From Roseibium litorale (GTDB lineage: Bacteria > Pseudomonadota > Alphaproteobacteria > Rhizobiales > Stappiaceae): 64,000 nt of DNA. The DNA lies in the NCBI RefSeq assembly GCF_014842915.1, contig NZ_JACYXI010000005.1:217087-281086 (forward strand), read 5' to 3'. Positions 1 to 9,293 of this stretch are shown here, piece after piece (within the stretch, counting starts at the first letter, position 1; each line of letters opens with the position of its first letter). A program made the position numbers and the translations under genes. A model generated the notes under the pieces. That model worked only from the letters and a program-made list of their open reading frames with translations, was not told the origin of the DNA and did not search any database.

Positions 1-3000
1 CGGTTTCCCGATCCGGGCCGTCCTGCGTGGATGGGGAATGTCGACCGATGGTTCGGGCGGCCTCACCCGCCCTGACAGCCAGGGCCAACTGCTCGCCTAT
101 CGACGGGCACACGAAATGGCCGACAGCAATCCTGCAGACCTCGCCTATGTGGAAGCACACGGAACCGGCACGGCGATCGGCGACCCGACCGAGGTCACGG
201 CGCTCGCCGCCCTGCGCGAAGGCGCATCCAAACCACTACCCATCGGTTCGGTGAAGGCCAATATCGGCCACACCAAGGCTGCGGCGGGCTTTGCTGGACT
301 CGTCAAGACGGTGATGTCCTTGCAAAAGGGTGGCGTCCCGCCCCACGCAGGCTGTGAGGAACCGCATGCGATCTTCCGCGAGACCGATAGCCGGCTGTTT
401 CCTGTCCAACAGGCCAAAGCTTTCGGGAACAGCAAGGCGCCGCTGGTGGGGGTGTCGAGCTTCGGCTTCGGTGGCATCAATCTGCACGTGGTCCTTGAGG
501 GGGGCGAGAGGCAAACGGCGCGGGTGACGGCTTTCACGGGATCGTCCCTGCGCGGAGAACAGGGAGCCGAGTTGTTCCTGTTTCGTGCGGGCGACCGCTC
601 CGGATTACGTGAATGTCTGGAGGTCTTGCGCACCACCGCAGCGAACCTGTCTCTGGCCGAACTGGCGGACGCGGCAGCGAACGCATTCGACACCTTGGGA
701 CTGGGCTCTTTCCGTCTCGCGTTCGTTGCCCGTGACGCCAGGGAGCTGTGCACGCGAATCGATGAGGCGCTTACGCTGCTGATGCGTGAGGATGGCGCGA
801 AAGGTATGAGTTCGAAGGACACGGAGCAGAAAATCCATATCGGCTCAGGCGCACGCCGCAAGATCGGTTATCTGTTCTCAGGACAGGCTGCGCCCGCGGT
901 CAAACCATCGCCCGTGTGGCTCGCTCGCTTCCCCTTCCTGCGGCCGTTGGCGGATGCCTTGTCCATTGAGGTCGAGGGCACGGTCACAGATACTGCGGTC
1001 GCCCAACCCGCGATTACCTATGCCAACCTCGCCGCGATGCAGGTGATGGCCGCATTCGGCGTCGAGGCGGAGGTAGCGACCGGCCACAGTCTGGGCGAAC
1101 TCGCGGCACTCGCCTGGGCGGGCAGTCTCGAACCTGTCCACGCACTCGATCTCGCCGCCCGGCGCGGCGCGGTCATGGCCCACCACGGCCGGGCGAACGG
1201 TGCAATGCTCCGCCTCGGGTTGTCTGCGGACGCCGCACCCGCACTTGCAGATGGTCTCGACTGCTACCTGGCCTGCGTCAACGGTCGTCAGGAAACCGTG
1301 TTCAGCGGCAGCGCGGGGGCGCTTTCCGAATTGTCAAAACGCGCAGTACGGGCTGCTGTCACGTGTCAGCCGCTCCAGGTCTCGCACGCCTTCCACAGTC
1401 CCGACATGGCTGCTGCGGTCGATCCCTTCCGGGCTGTTCTCGCAAATATCTGCTTCGCCGCGCCGGCACGGGCGGTGGTCTCTACAGTCACCGGCGCTCA
1501 ATTGACTGAGGCCGCTTCCATTGGCGGGCTTCTGGGGGATCAGTTGGTGCGGCCGGTGCAATTCGTCCGCGCGCTCGATGAAATGGCCGCAAACACGTCG
1601 CTGTTCATCGAACTCGGTCCCGGATCCGGCCTGACCCGGCTTGCCAACGACCATGGATTGACCGCGCTTGCGCTGGACTCTCAGTCCGACGATCTCGTGC
1701 CGCTATTGAGTGGGCTCGCCGCAGCATTCGCCGCTGGGCACGACATCGACCGGAAGCAGCTCCTGGCCTTTCGTGGCATCCGGTCCATCGATCTAGGCAG
1801 AGGGATCGAGTTCCTGTCCAATCCCTGCGGCCGGCGTGCGGATCGTTCCACGCGAACGCGTTCCGAATTGCGCGTGCGGTCGCAAACTCCGGCACCTGCC
1901 GTTCGTTCCAGGGAAGCGGCAACCCTCCGGACCGGCGGTGCACCTGCAGGGGAAACGCTGATCCAGGCGGTCCTCGGGGTCGTGGCCGAGGAGACAGGCC
2001 TGCCGGTCGCCGCGATCGATCCCGAAGCCCGGTTCCAGTCGCAGCTGCACCTGAATTCTCTGGCGGTGACCCGCATTGTTGTTTCGGTCTGCAAACGACT
2101 CGGCCGCCAGCCCGTGCGCAATCCAACCGACTTCGCCGAAGCGTCGCCGGCAATCCTGGCCGCTGAGCTGGCGGAATTGGCAGAATTCCAACCGGAAAGC
2201 AGCGGGTGGACGAGAGTGAACGGCGTTCGCCGTTGGGTCGCAGACTATGGCATAGTCTGGCGCGCCTGCGGCCTGCCCAAGCCCGGGGTACGGCGTGTCC
2301 AATGGGCACCTGATCCCTCGATTCCGGAGACCGGGTCGGCCGCCGACCTCGGGCTGTTGATCGACCTGCCATCCGGCTTCGCGGTCGTTGAGGCCTTGAG
2401 GCTTATCGAACGGCTGCAACAGGCCGAGCGCCAGGGTATCCGCAGGCTCGCCGTGATCCATGACCACCTGCCGGTATCTTCGCTGTTTCGCTCTTTGTTC
2501 CAGGAACGCGCCTTCGAGGCAATCCTGCTGATCGATCGCAACGGCCAGAGTCCGGGCGATCCCCGGATAGACGATCTGCTTCGCCTTGCCCCGGATGGCT
2601 TCGCCGACCATCGGCTTGCTAATCAGCACATTATCGATCGCGCCATTTTCGAACCACAGCCACAGAGACCAGCTCGCCCGACCGGCGGAATGCCCGGTCC
2701 CAAAGAGATCGTGCTGGCAGTTGGCTGCCATCGTGGCATCGGTGCGGAATGCGCCTTCTCCCTTGCCGCAGATGGGGCGCCACTCGTACTCGTCGGCCGC
2801 AGCAATCCAACCGATCGTGCCGTGACCAATACGCTGGCGATCGCCCGCTCGCGCGGCATCGAAGCGCGCTATGAGCAATGCGACGTGACCGACCCGTCAT
2901 CTGTCGCGGAACTCGCGCAGAGGCTCAATAACGCGGTCCTTGAGCCCAGCGTCTTGTTGTTCGCCCCGGCGGTGAATGAACCGATGCGCCTGGGCGCGCT

Positions 3001-4825
3001 TACGGCCAAGAGCGTCCGGTCGACCCTCGCGCCAAAGGTGGAGGGGCTGACCGCAGTTCTTGACCGTTTCGGCTCAGGTCTGCACCAGGTGATCGCCTTC
3101 GGATCAATCATCGGGCGCATCGGCCTGGAGGGCGAAAGCCATTATGCACTGGCCAATGCCATGCAGAGCCGGATTGTTGAGGATTTCGCCGAGGCGCATC
3201 CGGCATGCCGTTGCCTTTCGCTGGAATGGACCGTCTGGGGCGGTGCCGGGATGGGCGAACGGCTTGGAACCATTGAACGGCTGGCCGAAAACGGCGTCGA
3301 TGCCCTGTCTTTCGAAGCAGCCATGGCCACCTTCTGTCAGCATGTCAGCGCGGGAACGTCGGGCACCATAGTGATCACCGGACGCTTCGGTCCGCCCAAG
3401 GGGCTTGAAATCGGGTCAACCGGGAGCCGCCCCTTGCGTTTCGTCGACCGCGTCCTGATCGATTTCCCCGGAACCGAACTAGTCGTCGAGACGGACCTCA
3501 ACGCTGGTCGGGACCTGTTCCTTGCCGATCACCGCATCGACGGCCGGACCATGCTGCCAGGTGTGATAGGTATCGAGGCTATGGCCCAGGTGGTGGCCAC
3601 CCTGATCGGGGGCGAAGCGCCCCGCCGAATCACCGATTCCGTGTTCCATCGGGCAGCTATCGTCGGCCGTGACGGCTTGCGAATCCGGATTGCCGCTCTG
3701 CGGGCCGCGGATGCCAGCGTCGAGGCTTGCATCTTTACGCAGGACGACGACTTCCAGTCGCCGTGTTTCAGCGCGCGGTTCCATTCGGTCGCCAACCTGA
3801 GCGCCTCGCCGAGTATCGCCCGGGTCGGATCCGATGCCGAAATGGACGAGAGCACCTCGGCCACTCTCCTCTACGGTCCGTTGTTCTTTCATGGCCCAAG
3901 GTTCCGAAAGTTGCACGGCATTGAACGTGTCTCGTCGCGTGGCGTTGACGCCCGACTGACGGAGAACAGCAGATCGGACTGGTTCGGCGCCTTCGAGCCA
4001 GCGGAGCTGCTCCTCGGCGATCCGGGCGTCGCCGATGCGGCGCTGCATGTCCTGCAGGTGACCATCCCGCATAGACGCGTGCTACCGCTTTCGATCGGCG
4101 AGTTCGTCCGCTTGGGCTCCCTGGGTGCGGTCCGCCGTTTCGTCGGTGTCGAGAATTGGACCCGAGGCGACATCTACAGTTTCGACGTCGAGGCCTTCGA
4201 TGACGACGCCCGCCTCGTCGCGGCCTGGCGGGACGCCCAGTTCAAGGCGATTGGAGACATCGACGCCGGTGCGTGTCTTCAGGCGGCCCCTCTTCTGTTC
4301 CGGCCCTATCTCGAACGGATCGCGCGCGCAGAACTGGGCGACGACAGTGTGCGTGTCGCGTTCGTGCGCGGGTTTCGGGCCGAAAGGGAGCAACGCCGCG
4401 TTCAAGCGCTTCGGGCGCTGGGGCTCAACGGAAAGGTCAAGCAGAGGGTCGACGGCAGCCCGATGCTAGTCACCGGTGAAGGCTTCCTGGGGTTGAGTCA
4501 TGGCGCGGGCGTCAGCCTTGCTGTCCATGGCTCACATCCAATCGCCTGTGATGTAACGGAGCTCGGCGCGGTCTATCCCGATGTCGCGGGCAGGTCGCTT
4601 ACGGCCGAAGACTGGGCCCAAGCAGAGGTGCTGCGCAAACTTGGCGAACCGGAGCCTTTCGCGCTTCCGTTGCGGGCTGTCTCAAGAGGCGCGGACCCGC
4701 ACCGTCCTGTCGTTTTTTCCCGTTCTCTGCCCGCTCTCGATCTGGCCGTCGCCATCGGAACAATCCAAGCGGCGGCTGCGTCGGAGCCGGAGCCGTCCCG
4801 CAACTTTTCGGAGATCGCGCTATGA
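1..4825 (+). CDS. Enediyne-type iterative type I polyketide synthase (PKSE), 5'-truncated by the window edge
   Basis: The frame is open from base 2 to the TGA at 4823-4825 (about 1,607 residues); the true start lies upstream. Domains in order: C-terminal ketosynthase (about 2-520) with VEAHGTGT and NIGHTKAAAG, which carry the two catalytic His (the Cys half is outside the window); acyltransferase (about 865-1690) with GHSLGE; ACP (about 1955-2180) with LHLNSLAV, its Ser being the candidate pantetheine site; ketoreductase (about 2700-3390) with GCHRGIG and the HYALAN active-site Tyr; dehydratase (about 3475-4240) with DHRIDGRTMLPG; and a C-terminal phosphopantetheinyl-transferase-like domain (about 4300-4720) with GLSHGAG and ACDVTEL. 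KS-AT-ACP-KR-DH-PPTase is the layout known for enediyne PKSs, which build a linear polyene on the ACP. The downstream thioesterase overlaps by ATGA and is of the same pathway type. PUFA-synthase relatives are the main alternative, but they usually have tandem ACPs. Confidence 0.87.
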   Translation, partial: GFPIRAVLRGWGMSTDGSGGLTRPDSQGQLLAYRRAHEMADSNPADLAYVEAHGTGTAIGDPTEVTALAALREGASKPLPIGSVKANIGHTKAAAGFAGLVKTVMSLQKGGVPPHAGCEEPHAIFRETDSRLFPVQQAKAFGNSKAPLVGVSSFGFGGINLHVVLEGGERQTARVTAFTGSSLRGEQGAELFLFRAGDRSGLRECLEVLRTTAANLSLAELADAAANAFDTLGLGSFRLAFVARDARELCTRIDEALTLLMREDGAKGMSSKDTEQKIHIGSGARRKIGYLFSGQAAPAVKPSPVWLARFPFLRPLADALSIEVEGTVTDTAVAQPAITYANLAAMQVMAAFGVEAEVATGHSLGELAALAWAGSLEPVHALDLAARRGAVMAHHGRANGAMLRLGLSADAAPALADGLDCYLACVNGRQETVFSGSAGALSELSKRAVRAAVTCQPLQVSHAFHSPDMAAAVDPFRAVLANICFAAPARAVVSTVTGAQLTEAASIGGLLGDQLVRPVQFVRALDEMAANTSLFIELGPGSGLTRLANDHGLTALALDSQSDDLVPLLSGLAAAFAAGHDIDRKQLLAFRGIRSIDLGRGIEFLSNPCGRRADRSTRTRSELRVRSQTPAPAVRSREAATLRTGGAPAGETLIQAVLGVVAEETGLPVAAIDPEARFQSQLHLNSLAVTRIVVSVCKRLGRQPVRNPTDFAEASPAILAAELAELAEFQPESSGWTRVNGVRRWVADYGIVWRACGLPKPGVRRVQWAPDPSIPETGSAADLGLLIDLPSGFAVVEALRLIERLQQAERQGIRRLAVIHDHLPVSSLFRSLFQERAFEAILLIDRNGQSPGDPRIDDLLRLAPDGFADHRLANQHIIDRAIFEPQPQRPARPTGGMPGPKEIVLAVGCHRGIGAECAFSLAADGAPLVLVGRSNPTDRAVTNTLAIARSRGIEARYEQCDVTDPSSVAELAQRLNNAVLEPSVLLFAPAVNEPMRLGALTAKSVRSTLAPKVEGLTAVLDRFGSGLHQVIAFGSIIGRIGLEGESHYALANAMQSRIVEDFAEAHPACRCLSLEWTVWGGAGMGERLGTIERLAENGVDALSFEAAMATFCQHVSAGTSGTIVITGRFGPPKGLEIGSTGSRPLRFVDRVLIDFPGTELVVETDLNAGRDLFLADHRIDGRTMLPGVIGIEAMAQVVATLIGGEAPRRITDSVFHRAAIVGRDGLRIRIAALRAADASVEACIFTQDDDFQSPCFSARFHSVANLSASPSIARVGSDAEMDESTSATLLYGPLFFHGPRFRKLHGIERVSSRGVDARLTENSRSDWFGAFEPAELLLGDPGVADAALHVLQVTIPHRRVLPLSIGEFVRLGSLGAVRRFVGVENWTRGDIYSFDVEAFDDDARLVAAWRDAQFKAIGDIDAGACLQAAPLLFRPYLERIARAELGDDSVRVAFVRGFRAEREQRRVQALRALGLNGKVKQRVDGSPMLVTGEGFLGLSHGAGVSLAVHGSHPIACDVTELGAVYPDVAGRSLTAEDWAQAEVLRKLGEPEPFALPLRAVSRGADPHRPVVFSRSLPALDLAVAIGTIQAAAASEPEPSRNFSEIAL

Positions 4826-5316
4826 CCGTCCTGGGCAGCCCCCCGTACCTAGGTCAGGACTATGGGGCCGAAGGCTCGCCCCCACAGGACCGGCCCGCCT
4901 TCGTCTACCGCCATGTCGTATCCTTCGAGGAGACGAATGTCGTCGGCAACGTCTATTACGCCCGCCACGTCGCCTGGCAAGGGCGCTGCCGGGAAATGTT
5001 TCTGAAGACGCATGCGCCGGGGGTCCTCGACGAGATCCGGCAGGATCTGAGGCTCGTGACGTTGCGGGTGTCGTGCGATTACTTCGCCGAACTGCAGGCC
5101 TTCGACGAGGTCGAGCTGCGCATGCGCCTCGCCTTCGTACGCCAGCACCGGATCGGCCTCGATTTCGATTACTGGGCTGTCACCGGCGGCACAGACCAGC
5201 TTGCCGCCCGCGGCTTCCAGGAAATTGGCTGCATGCGCCAGCGCCCCGACGGCCTGAGCGCCGTAGCCGTTCCCGAAGAACTGGCCGAAGCTTTGCGCCC
5301 GTTCGAGGCGCACTGA
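4822..5316 (+). CDS. Enediyne biosynthesis thioesterase (hotdog fold, CalE7/SgcE10-like)
   Basis: A 164-residue single hotdog domain with about 25 extra residues at the N-terminus. Residues 36-61 read EETNVVGNVYYARHV then WQGRCREMFL, the family signature of enediyne PKS thioesterases. CalE7 works with an Asn and an Arg 18 residues apart instead of an acidic catalytic residue; here Asn39 and Arg57 have exactly that spacing. The expected role is hydrolytic release of the polyene (or a beta-keto polyene acid) from the PKSE ACP in the cytoplasm. The ATG overlaps the PKSE stop (ATGA), so the two are translationally coupled. Family assignment is firm; the real product is unknown. Confidence 0.9.
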   Translation: MTVLGSPPYLGQDYGAEGSPPQDRPAFVYRHVVSFEETNVVGNVYYARHVAWQGRCREMFLKTHAPGVLDEIRQDLRLVTLRVSCDYFAELQAFDEVELRMRLAFVRQHRIGLDFDYWAVTGGTDQLAARGFQEIGCMRQRPDGLSAVAVPEELAEALRPFEAH

Positions 5317-5318
5317 CA

Positions 5319-6125
5319 ATGGCGAGCGAAGCGATCCGCACAAGCCCACCCGGGCGCTTTCGCGCCGAAGAACACCGGCGCGTGGTGAGCAAGGTCATCT
5401 CGGGTATGAAGAAGCTGGAAAACGGCGATGTTTCGCTATGCGAATGGGCTGAGTACGCCTCGCTCAGTAAGTTCGAGTTGATCTCCGCCTTCAAAAAGCT
5501 AACCGGCATTCCACCGATGGCGTTCCACAATGCGGAGAAACTCGAGATCGCCAAACGGCTACTGGTGTTCGAACGCATGCGGGTCACCGACGTCTGCTTC
5601 GAGATCGGTTTCGAGAGCCTCGGCTCCTTCGTCAGTAAGTTCTCTTGTTGCGTCGGGATCTCGCCAAGAAACTATGCGAAGGCCATGAGTGCCGTCGGCT
5701 TCACCGGCCTCTTCGTCCAAGCACTCCTACACGGTAAGCCCCGCTCACCGAAAGCCGGTACGGTGATCGAGGTGCAATTCGAGTCCCCCGAAGCGCACGA
5801 CCGGCCAAGCCTGATCACAGCCGTCTTCCCGCGTGCCCATCCCTCCGGCATGCCCTCCGACTGGCGCTTCGTGCCGCCGACACGCCGCATCGCTCTATTC
5901 GGTGGTGGCCTAAAGGGGTATTGCCTAGCGGCGGCGTTGCCACTGTGGCCACGACTGACCGAACTGGTCAACTTCCGCCCCGTCCTGATCGGGCGGACAT
6001 CGATACAGCCCAATCTCGACAAGATCCGAGTGGCACTCCATCCGCCGACGATCTTCGATCCTCCGGTCACACTTGCCGTGCCTGCGCTGTTCTGCCACCA
6101 GATTACCGAGGTCGAAAGACCATAG
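5319..6125 (+). CDS. AraC-family transcriptional regulator with N-terminal DNA-binding domain
   Basis: 268 residues. The ATG lies two bases after the thioesterase stop, so it was chosen over an upstream in-frame extension that would run through the thioesterase and PKSE. Residues about 20-115 form a two-helix-turn-helix AraC domain: LCEWAEYASLSKFELISAFK, then VTDVCFEIGFESLGSFVSKF and GISPRNYAKAM. Most AraC regulators carry this domain at the C-terminus; here about 150 residues of unrecognised sequence follow it and may sense a ligand or mediate dimerisation. Its place as third gene of the PKSE unit suggests a pathway-specific regulator, which is inference. Confidence 0.8.
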   Translation: MASEAIRTSPPGRFRAEEHRRVVSKVISGMKKLENGDVSLCEWAEYASLSKFELISAFKKLTGIPPMAFHNAEKLEIAKRLLVFERMRVTDVCFEIGFESLGSFVSKFSCCVGISPRNYAKAMSAVGFTGLFVQALLHGKPRSPKAGTVIEVQFESPEAHDRPSLITAVFPRAHPSGMPSDWRFVPPTRRIALFGGGLKGYCLAAALPLWPRLTELVNFRPVLIGRTSIQPNLDKIRVALHPPTIFDPPVTLAVPALFCHQITEVERP

Positions 6126-6339
6126 GAGATGGTCGATGGAAGTTGCGTATTTGATTTCTGCAATTTTCGAGAAGAGAAGGGCCTAGGTAGGAAATACAAT
6201 TCTGTTCAACAAAACAATCTGAATCATCAATATCCGGCAGATCACAAGAAAATAGGACGACAGTAAAAGTATAATAAATCGGAAATTGGTGAGGGAACTG
6301 CTTTTCAGACAAGTTTAGGCTCCCAGATGGAGGTTGATG
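6126..6339 (+). promoter_or_regulatory. AT-rich promoter region upstream of the 6340 gene
   Basis: This gap is clearly AT-richer than the flanking coding DNA. A perfect TATAAT lies at 6270-6275, but no convincing -35 hexamer sits 16-18 bases upstream, so an activator may be needed; the adjacent AraC-type regulator is an obvious candidate. GGAGG at 6329-6333 is the ribosome-binding site for the next gene. No coding region is apparent. Confidence 0.4.
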
Positions 6340-7761
6340 ATGGTTATTCCTATCGTTTCAGGTCCGTATAGAACATTCAGAGCACTAACGCAGGATGAGA
6401 GTTTTATCGAATTCGAAGGATCGACAATCACAATTCCGATGAAAGCCAGGCGTTCGCCGAATGAGCCGTGGATGGAGGAGATCATAAAACTGCGCGCCTT
6501 CATGCGTCTGGAAATCTACCCGGCTTATGTCAACAATCTGGGGACGCGCGAATTCCAGTTCACGATCCGGGATTGGGATCTTTATGGGAAAAGCCCGATG
6601 CTCAATCAGCTCTTCTACGGTGATCCGAGAGGAAAGCTGGTCGTCGACAAAAAGACCGGATTTGCGGATCATATTCCGGCCGCAGTGACCTTTACCGTCA
6701 ATCACGGTTACAGCCTGACTGTTGACGAGGGCGCCGGCGAGGGAGCGAGGGAGCTTTTCGGTAAGAACAGCGATATCGAGATTCGCGATTTGTGCAGCCA
6801 TCACCTTAGGACTTGGGCCCCTGCTCCGGAGCGGAATTCGGCGATAACACCCTACGGAAATCCGAATACTCGGATCTATTGGCAAATCATCCCCGCAAGC
6901 CGTGCCAAGGCTGCCAAACTGAACTATCTCTTCGAGAATCCGGAAGCCGAACGACTTGGTCTTCAGGTCGGCATGGGGATCATGATCTTTCACAAGAAGG
7001 CTCCGAACATTCCGGGCGATACCGCGGAATTCGACATCGCGAACCCGGAGGATCGGGCCCGATATCTGCTGGCGATCACAACGCTTGGTGAAGCCCGGTC
7101 GTTACGCACTGACGACGGGTCCGTTCCTATTCTCCAGGCAAAACTTCCCTCGCGTGGATTTGAAGCGGCACGAGGGCAAATCAAGGGCAACTCGGTCATT
7201 TCGAGCCTCTATAGGCCGCGCTCGGGCCTCGATATTCGAATTCCTATCGCCGCGCGATTCCGCTCCGGCGGTGATTTTAACGAAAGCGCGGAGAAACTGG
7301 CTTCGACGTCTCGGGGAGAAATCCTGAAGGGAACGATCGATATCAAAAGCCCGGCCCGTAGTCTTGGAACGGCGGATCAAGCGCCGGACCCAGGAAGACC
7401 GTTCGACTCAGCAGATTTTCCCGCCCGGATCACCTATGCCGCCAATTACGACATCTACATCAATCGAGAACGCTTCGTCGAAGATCAGGCGGGGATCGCC
7501 ATCGCCGTCGGTGCAGAGGACGTTCCGCCTCGAGACGTCAAAGTAGCCTTCGAAAAACCGCAGGCCGGTTTGGTCGCGGGGAGGTTCATTGAATTTTCTT
7601 CGGGCGATTGCACTGGAATGTTCGAAATTCCGATGGAAGATTACAGGGACGGACTTAATTTTGCCCGGTACTGGCGCACCGTCCCGCTGGAGCCGGAAGC
7701 CGTCAGGTTCAAATCTGAAGGCGGCCAATTCGAGGATTACGATCCTTTGCGCGAATACTAA
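6340..7761 (+). CDS. Unrecognised conserved-looking protein in the PKSE locus
   Basis: 473 residues from the ATG at 6340, chosen because GGAGG lies six bases upstream; an ATG at 6337 and a TTG at 6334 are in frame. I do not recognise the family. There is no signal peptide, no membrane segment and no nucleotide-binding motif. The sequence is soluble, rich in beta-type alternation, with motifs RDWDLYGKSPMLNQLFYGD near residue 80 and LQVGMGIMIFHKKAPN near 215, and it ends in a charged tail. The downstream kinase gene starts 10 bases after the stop, so the two are probably co-transcribed behind a shared AT-rich promoter. A role in tailoring, binding or resistance to the polyketide is only a guess from position. 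Confidence 0.75.
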   Translation: MVIPIVSGPYRTFRALTQDESFIEFEGSTITIPMKARRSPNEPWMEEIIKLRAFMRLEIYPAYVNNLGTREFQFTIRDWDLYGKSPMLNQLFYGDPRGKLVVDKKTGFADHIPAAVTFTVNHGYSLTVDEGAGEGARELFGKNSDIEIRDLCSHHLRTWAPAPERNSAITPYGNPNTRIYWQIIPASRAKAAKLNYLFENPEAERLGLQVGMGIMIFHKKAPNIPGDTAEFDIANPEDRARYLLAITTLGEARSLRTDDGSVPILQAKLPSRGFEAARGQIKGNSVISSLYRPRSGLDIRIPIAARFRSGGDFNESAEKLASTSRGEILKGTIDIKSPARSLGTADQAPDPGRPFDSADFPARITYAANYDIYINRERFVEDQAGIAIAVGAEDVPPRDVKVAFEKPQAGLVAGRFIEFSSGDCTGMFEIPMEDYRDGLNFARYWRTVPLEPEAVRFKSEGGQFEDYDPLREY

Positions 7762-7771
7762 CCAGCGCTTG

Positions 7772-9124
7772 ATGCTGACTGATAGCCAAACAGCGGGGGT
7801 ATGCGAGGACGATGCCCTGAAAGGTAGGGCGACCTCGTTTCCCTCCCGTACAAAGCTTGCCGGGCGCTGCGTGCGTGTTGGGGCAATCGCTGCAGGCATG
7901 CTTCTTTCGCGCACACCACGATGGGCATATTTGCGGAGCCGCGGTCGGGTGAACGAAGCGAACCAATGCCTGGGAGAAAGCATCGCACAAACATTGGAAC
8001 GGTTGGGGCCGGTGTTCCTGAAATTGGGGCAGATCGTTTCCCATAGGTCTGACCTCTTGCCAGAAGACCTGCTGCGGCCATTGCGGCGGATTCAAGATCA
8101 AGTCGGACCGGAGCGCTTTGAGATCTCCCGTGCGACCCTCGAACGGACATTCAACCGCCAAACTGGAGAACTATTCTCAGCCTTCGAGGCAAAGCCGATC
8201 GCGGCCGGCAGCATTGCAACCGTTTACAGGGCGAAACGGTGCGACGGACGGGAAGTTGCGGTCAAGATTGTCCGTCAGGACGCCGCTCGGATTTTAACGA
8301 TGGACCTCCGGATTGGCGCATGGCTCGCAGGCTTTGTCGCGAACCTCAAAGCATTCAAAGCATTACCCATTGCAGAATGCTACTCCGAGATCGAAGCGCT
8401 GTTCGTCGCGCAACTCAACATGCATATGGAGGCATCAAATCTTGAGGCGATGCAGGAAGACAATTTCATTCAGCGGCACGTCAATATTCCTTCAGTGCAC
8501 GCGGATCTCGTTGGTCCCGATGTGCTGGTGATGGATTTTGTCGACAACGCCGTCAGTATCAGTGCCGATCACATCGAGACGACAATCTACAAGCAGGCCG
8601 CGCAGTCCGTTCTGGCAGTCCTTTACCGGATGGCATTCGAAACCGGTTTTGTCCATTGCGATATGCACCCGGGCAATCTCCTTCTGGACGAATCTTGCGA
8701 AGTCTGGCTTCTCGACGGAGGCTTTTTCGCACACTTCAGCGAGAGAGATAGGCTATGTTTTCAGGACCTTTTCCTCGGCCTGGCATTCGGCGAACCCGAC
8801 CGGTGTTGTGACAGTCTCGTCGGGTCTGCAATCACCATCCCGCAATCTTTGGACCGGGAGGCGCTCCGGAGCGACGTGAACAGGCTAATCGAGACCCATC
8901 ACAGCAAGAGGGCAGGGTCATTCCTTGTAGCAGCCTTCGTTTATGACCTGTTCACGCTACAGAAGCGCCACGGCCTCTATGCACGGTCAAGTTTCGTTGC
9001 GGCGATCTGGGCATTCGTTACATTCGAAGGAATCGTGCGCGACCGGTTCCCAGAACTCGATTTCCAGGGTGAAGCAAAACCTTTTGTAGTCAGCAGAATC
9101 ATCAAGAGCATGAGAACCCGATAG
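7772..9124 (+). CDS. ABC1/AarF/UbiB-family atypical kinase
   Basis: 450 residues from the ATG at 7772. The family landmarks are present: LGPVFLKLGQIVSHRSDLLP (the KxGQ motif), AAGSIATVYRAK with VAVKIV (ATP-binding Ala-rich loop and Lys), and FVHCDMHPGNLLL with VWLLDGG (catalytic loop and metal-binding Asp). Members act as ATPases/kinases in ubiquinone synthesis or lipid handling. The usual ubiE-ubiB context is absent; the gene closely follows an unknown gene in a polyketide locus, so a specialised role with a lipophilic quinone or polyene is possible but inferred. About 170 AT-rich bases separate it from the convergent LysR gene. Confidence 0.85.
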   Translation: MLTDSQTAGVCEDDALKGRATSFPSRTKLAGRCVRVGAIAAGMLLSRTPRWAYLRSRGRVNEANQCLGESIAQTLERLGPVFLKLGQIVSHRSDLLPEDLLRPLRRIQDQVGPERFEISRATLERTFNRQTGELFSAFEAKPIAAGSIATVYRAKRCDGREVAVKIVRQDAARILTMDLRIGAWLAGFVANLKAFKALPIAECYSEIEALFVAQLNMHMEASNLEAMQEDNFIQRHVNIPSVHADLVGPDVLVMDFVDNAVSISADHIETTIYKQAAQSVLAVLYRMAFETGFVHCDMHPGNLLLDESCEVWLLDGGFFAHFSERDRLCFQDLFLGLAFGEPDRCCDSLVGSAITIPQSLDREALRSDVNRLIETHHSKRAGSFLVAAFVYDLFTLQKRHGLYARSSFVAAIWAFVTFEGIVRDRFPELDFQGEAKPFVVSRIIKSMRTR

Positions 9125-9293
9125 TGAAGAATGTCTGCGGCTCCAGAAGCCTACAGAAGTCAAAATTCATATAATAAATTCAATTATTTACAGGTCTAAG
9201 TCCTATTTCTACTGGTGCGCCATTTCTTTCTATCAGCGCCGCTATATCGCCACCATTTTCGCAGGCAGCGGAAAGAATCGCGAAAGCGGGAGC

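Noticed and set aside
4581..5318. N-terminal extension of the AraC gene
   Set aside because: The extension overlaps PKSE and thioesterase coding DNA in another frame and is Arg/Pro-rich; the ATG at 5319, right after the thioesterase stop, is the natural start.
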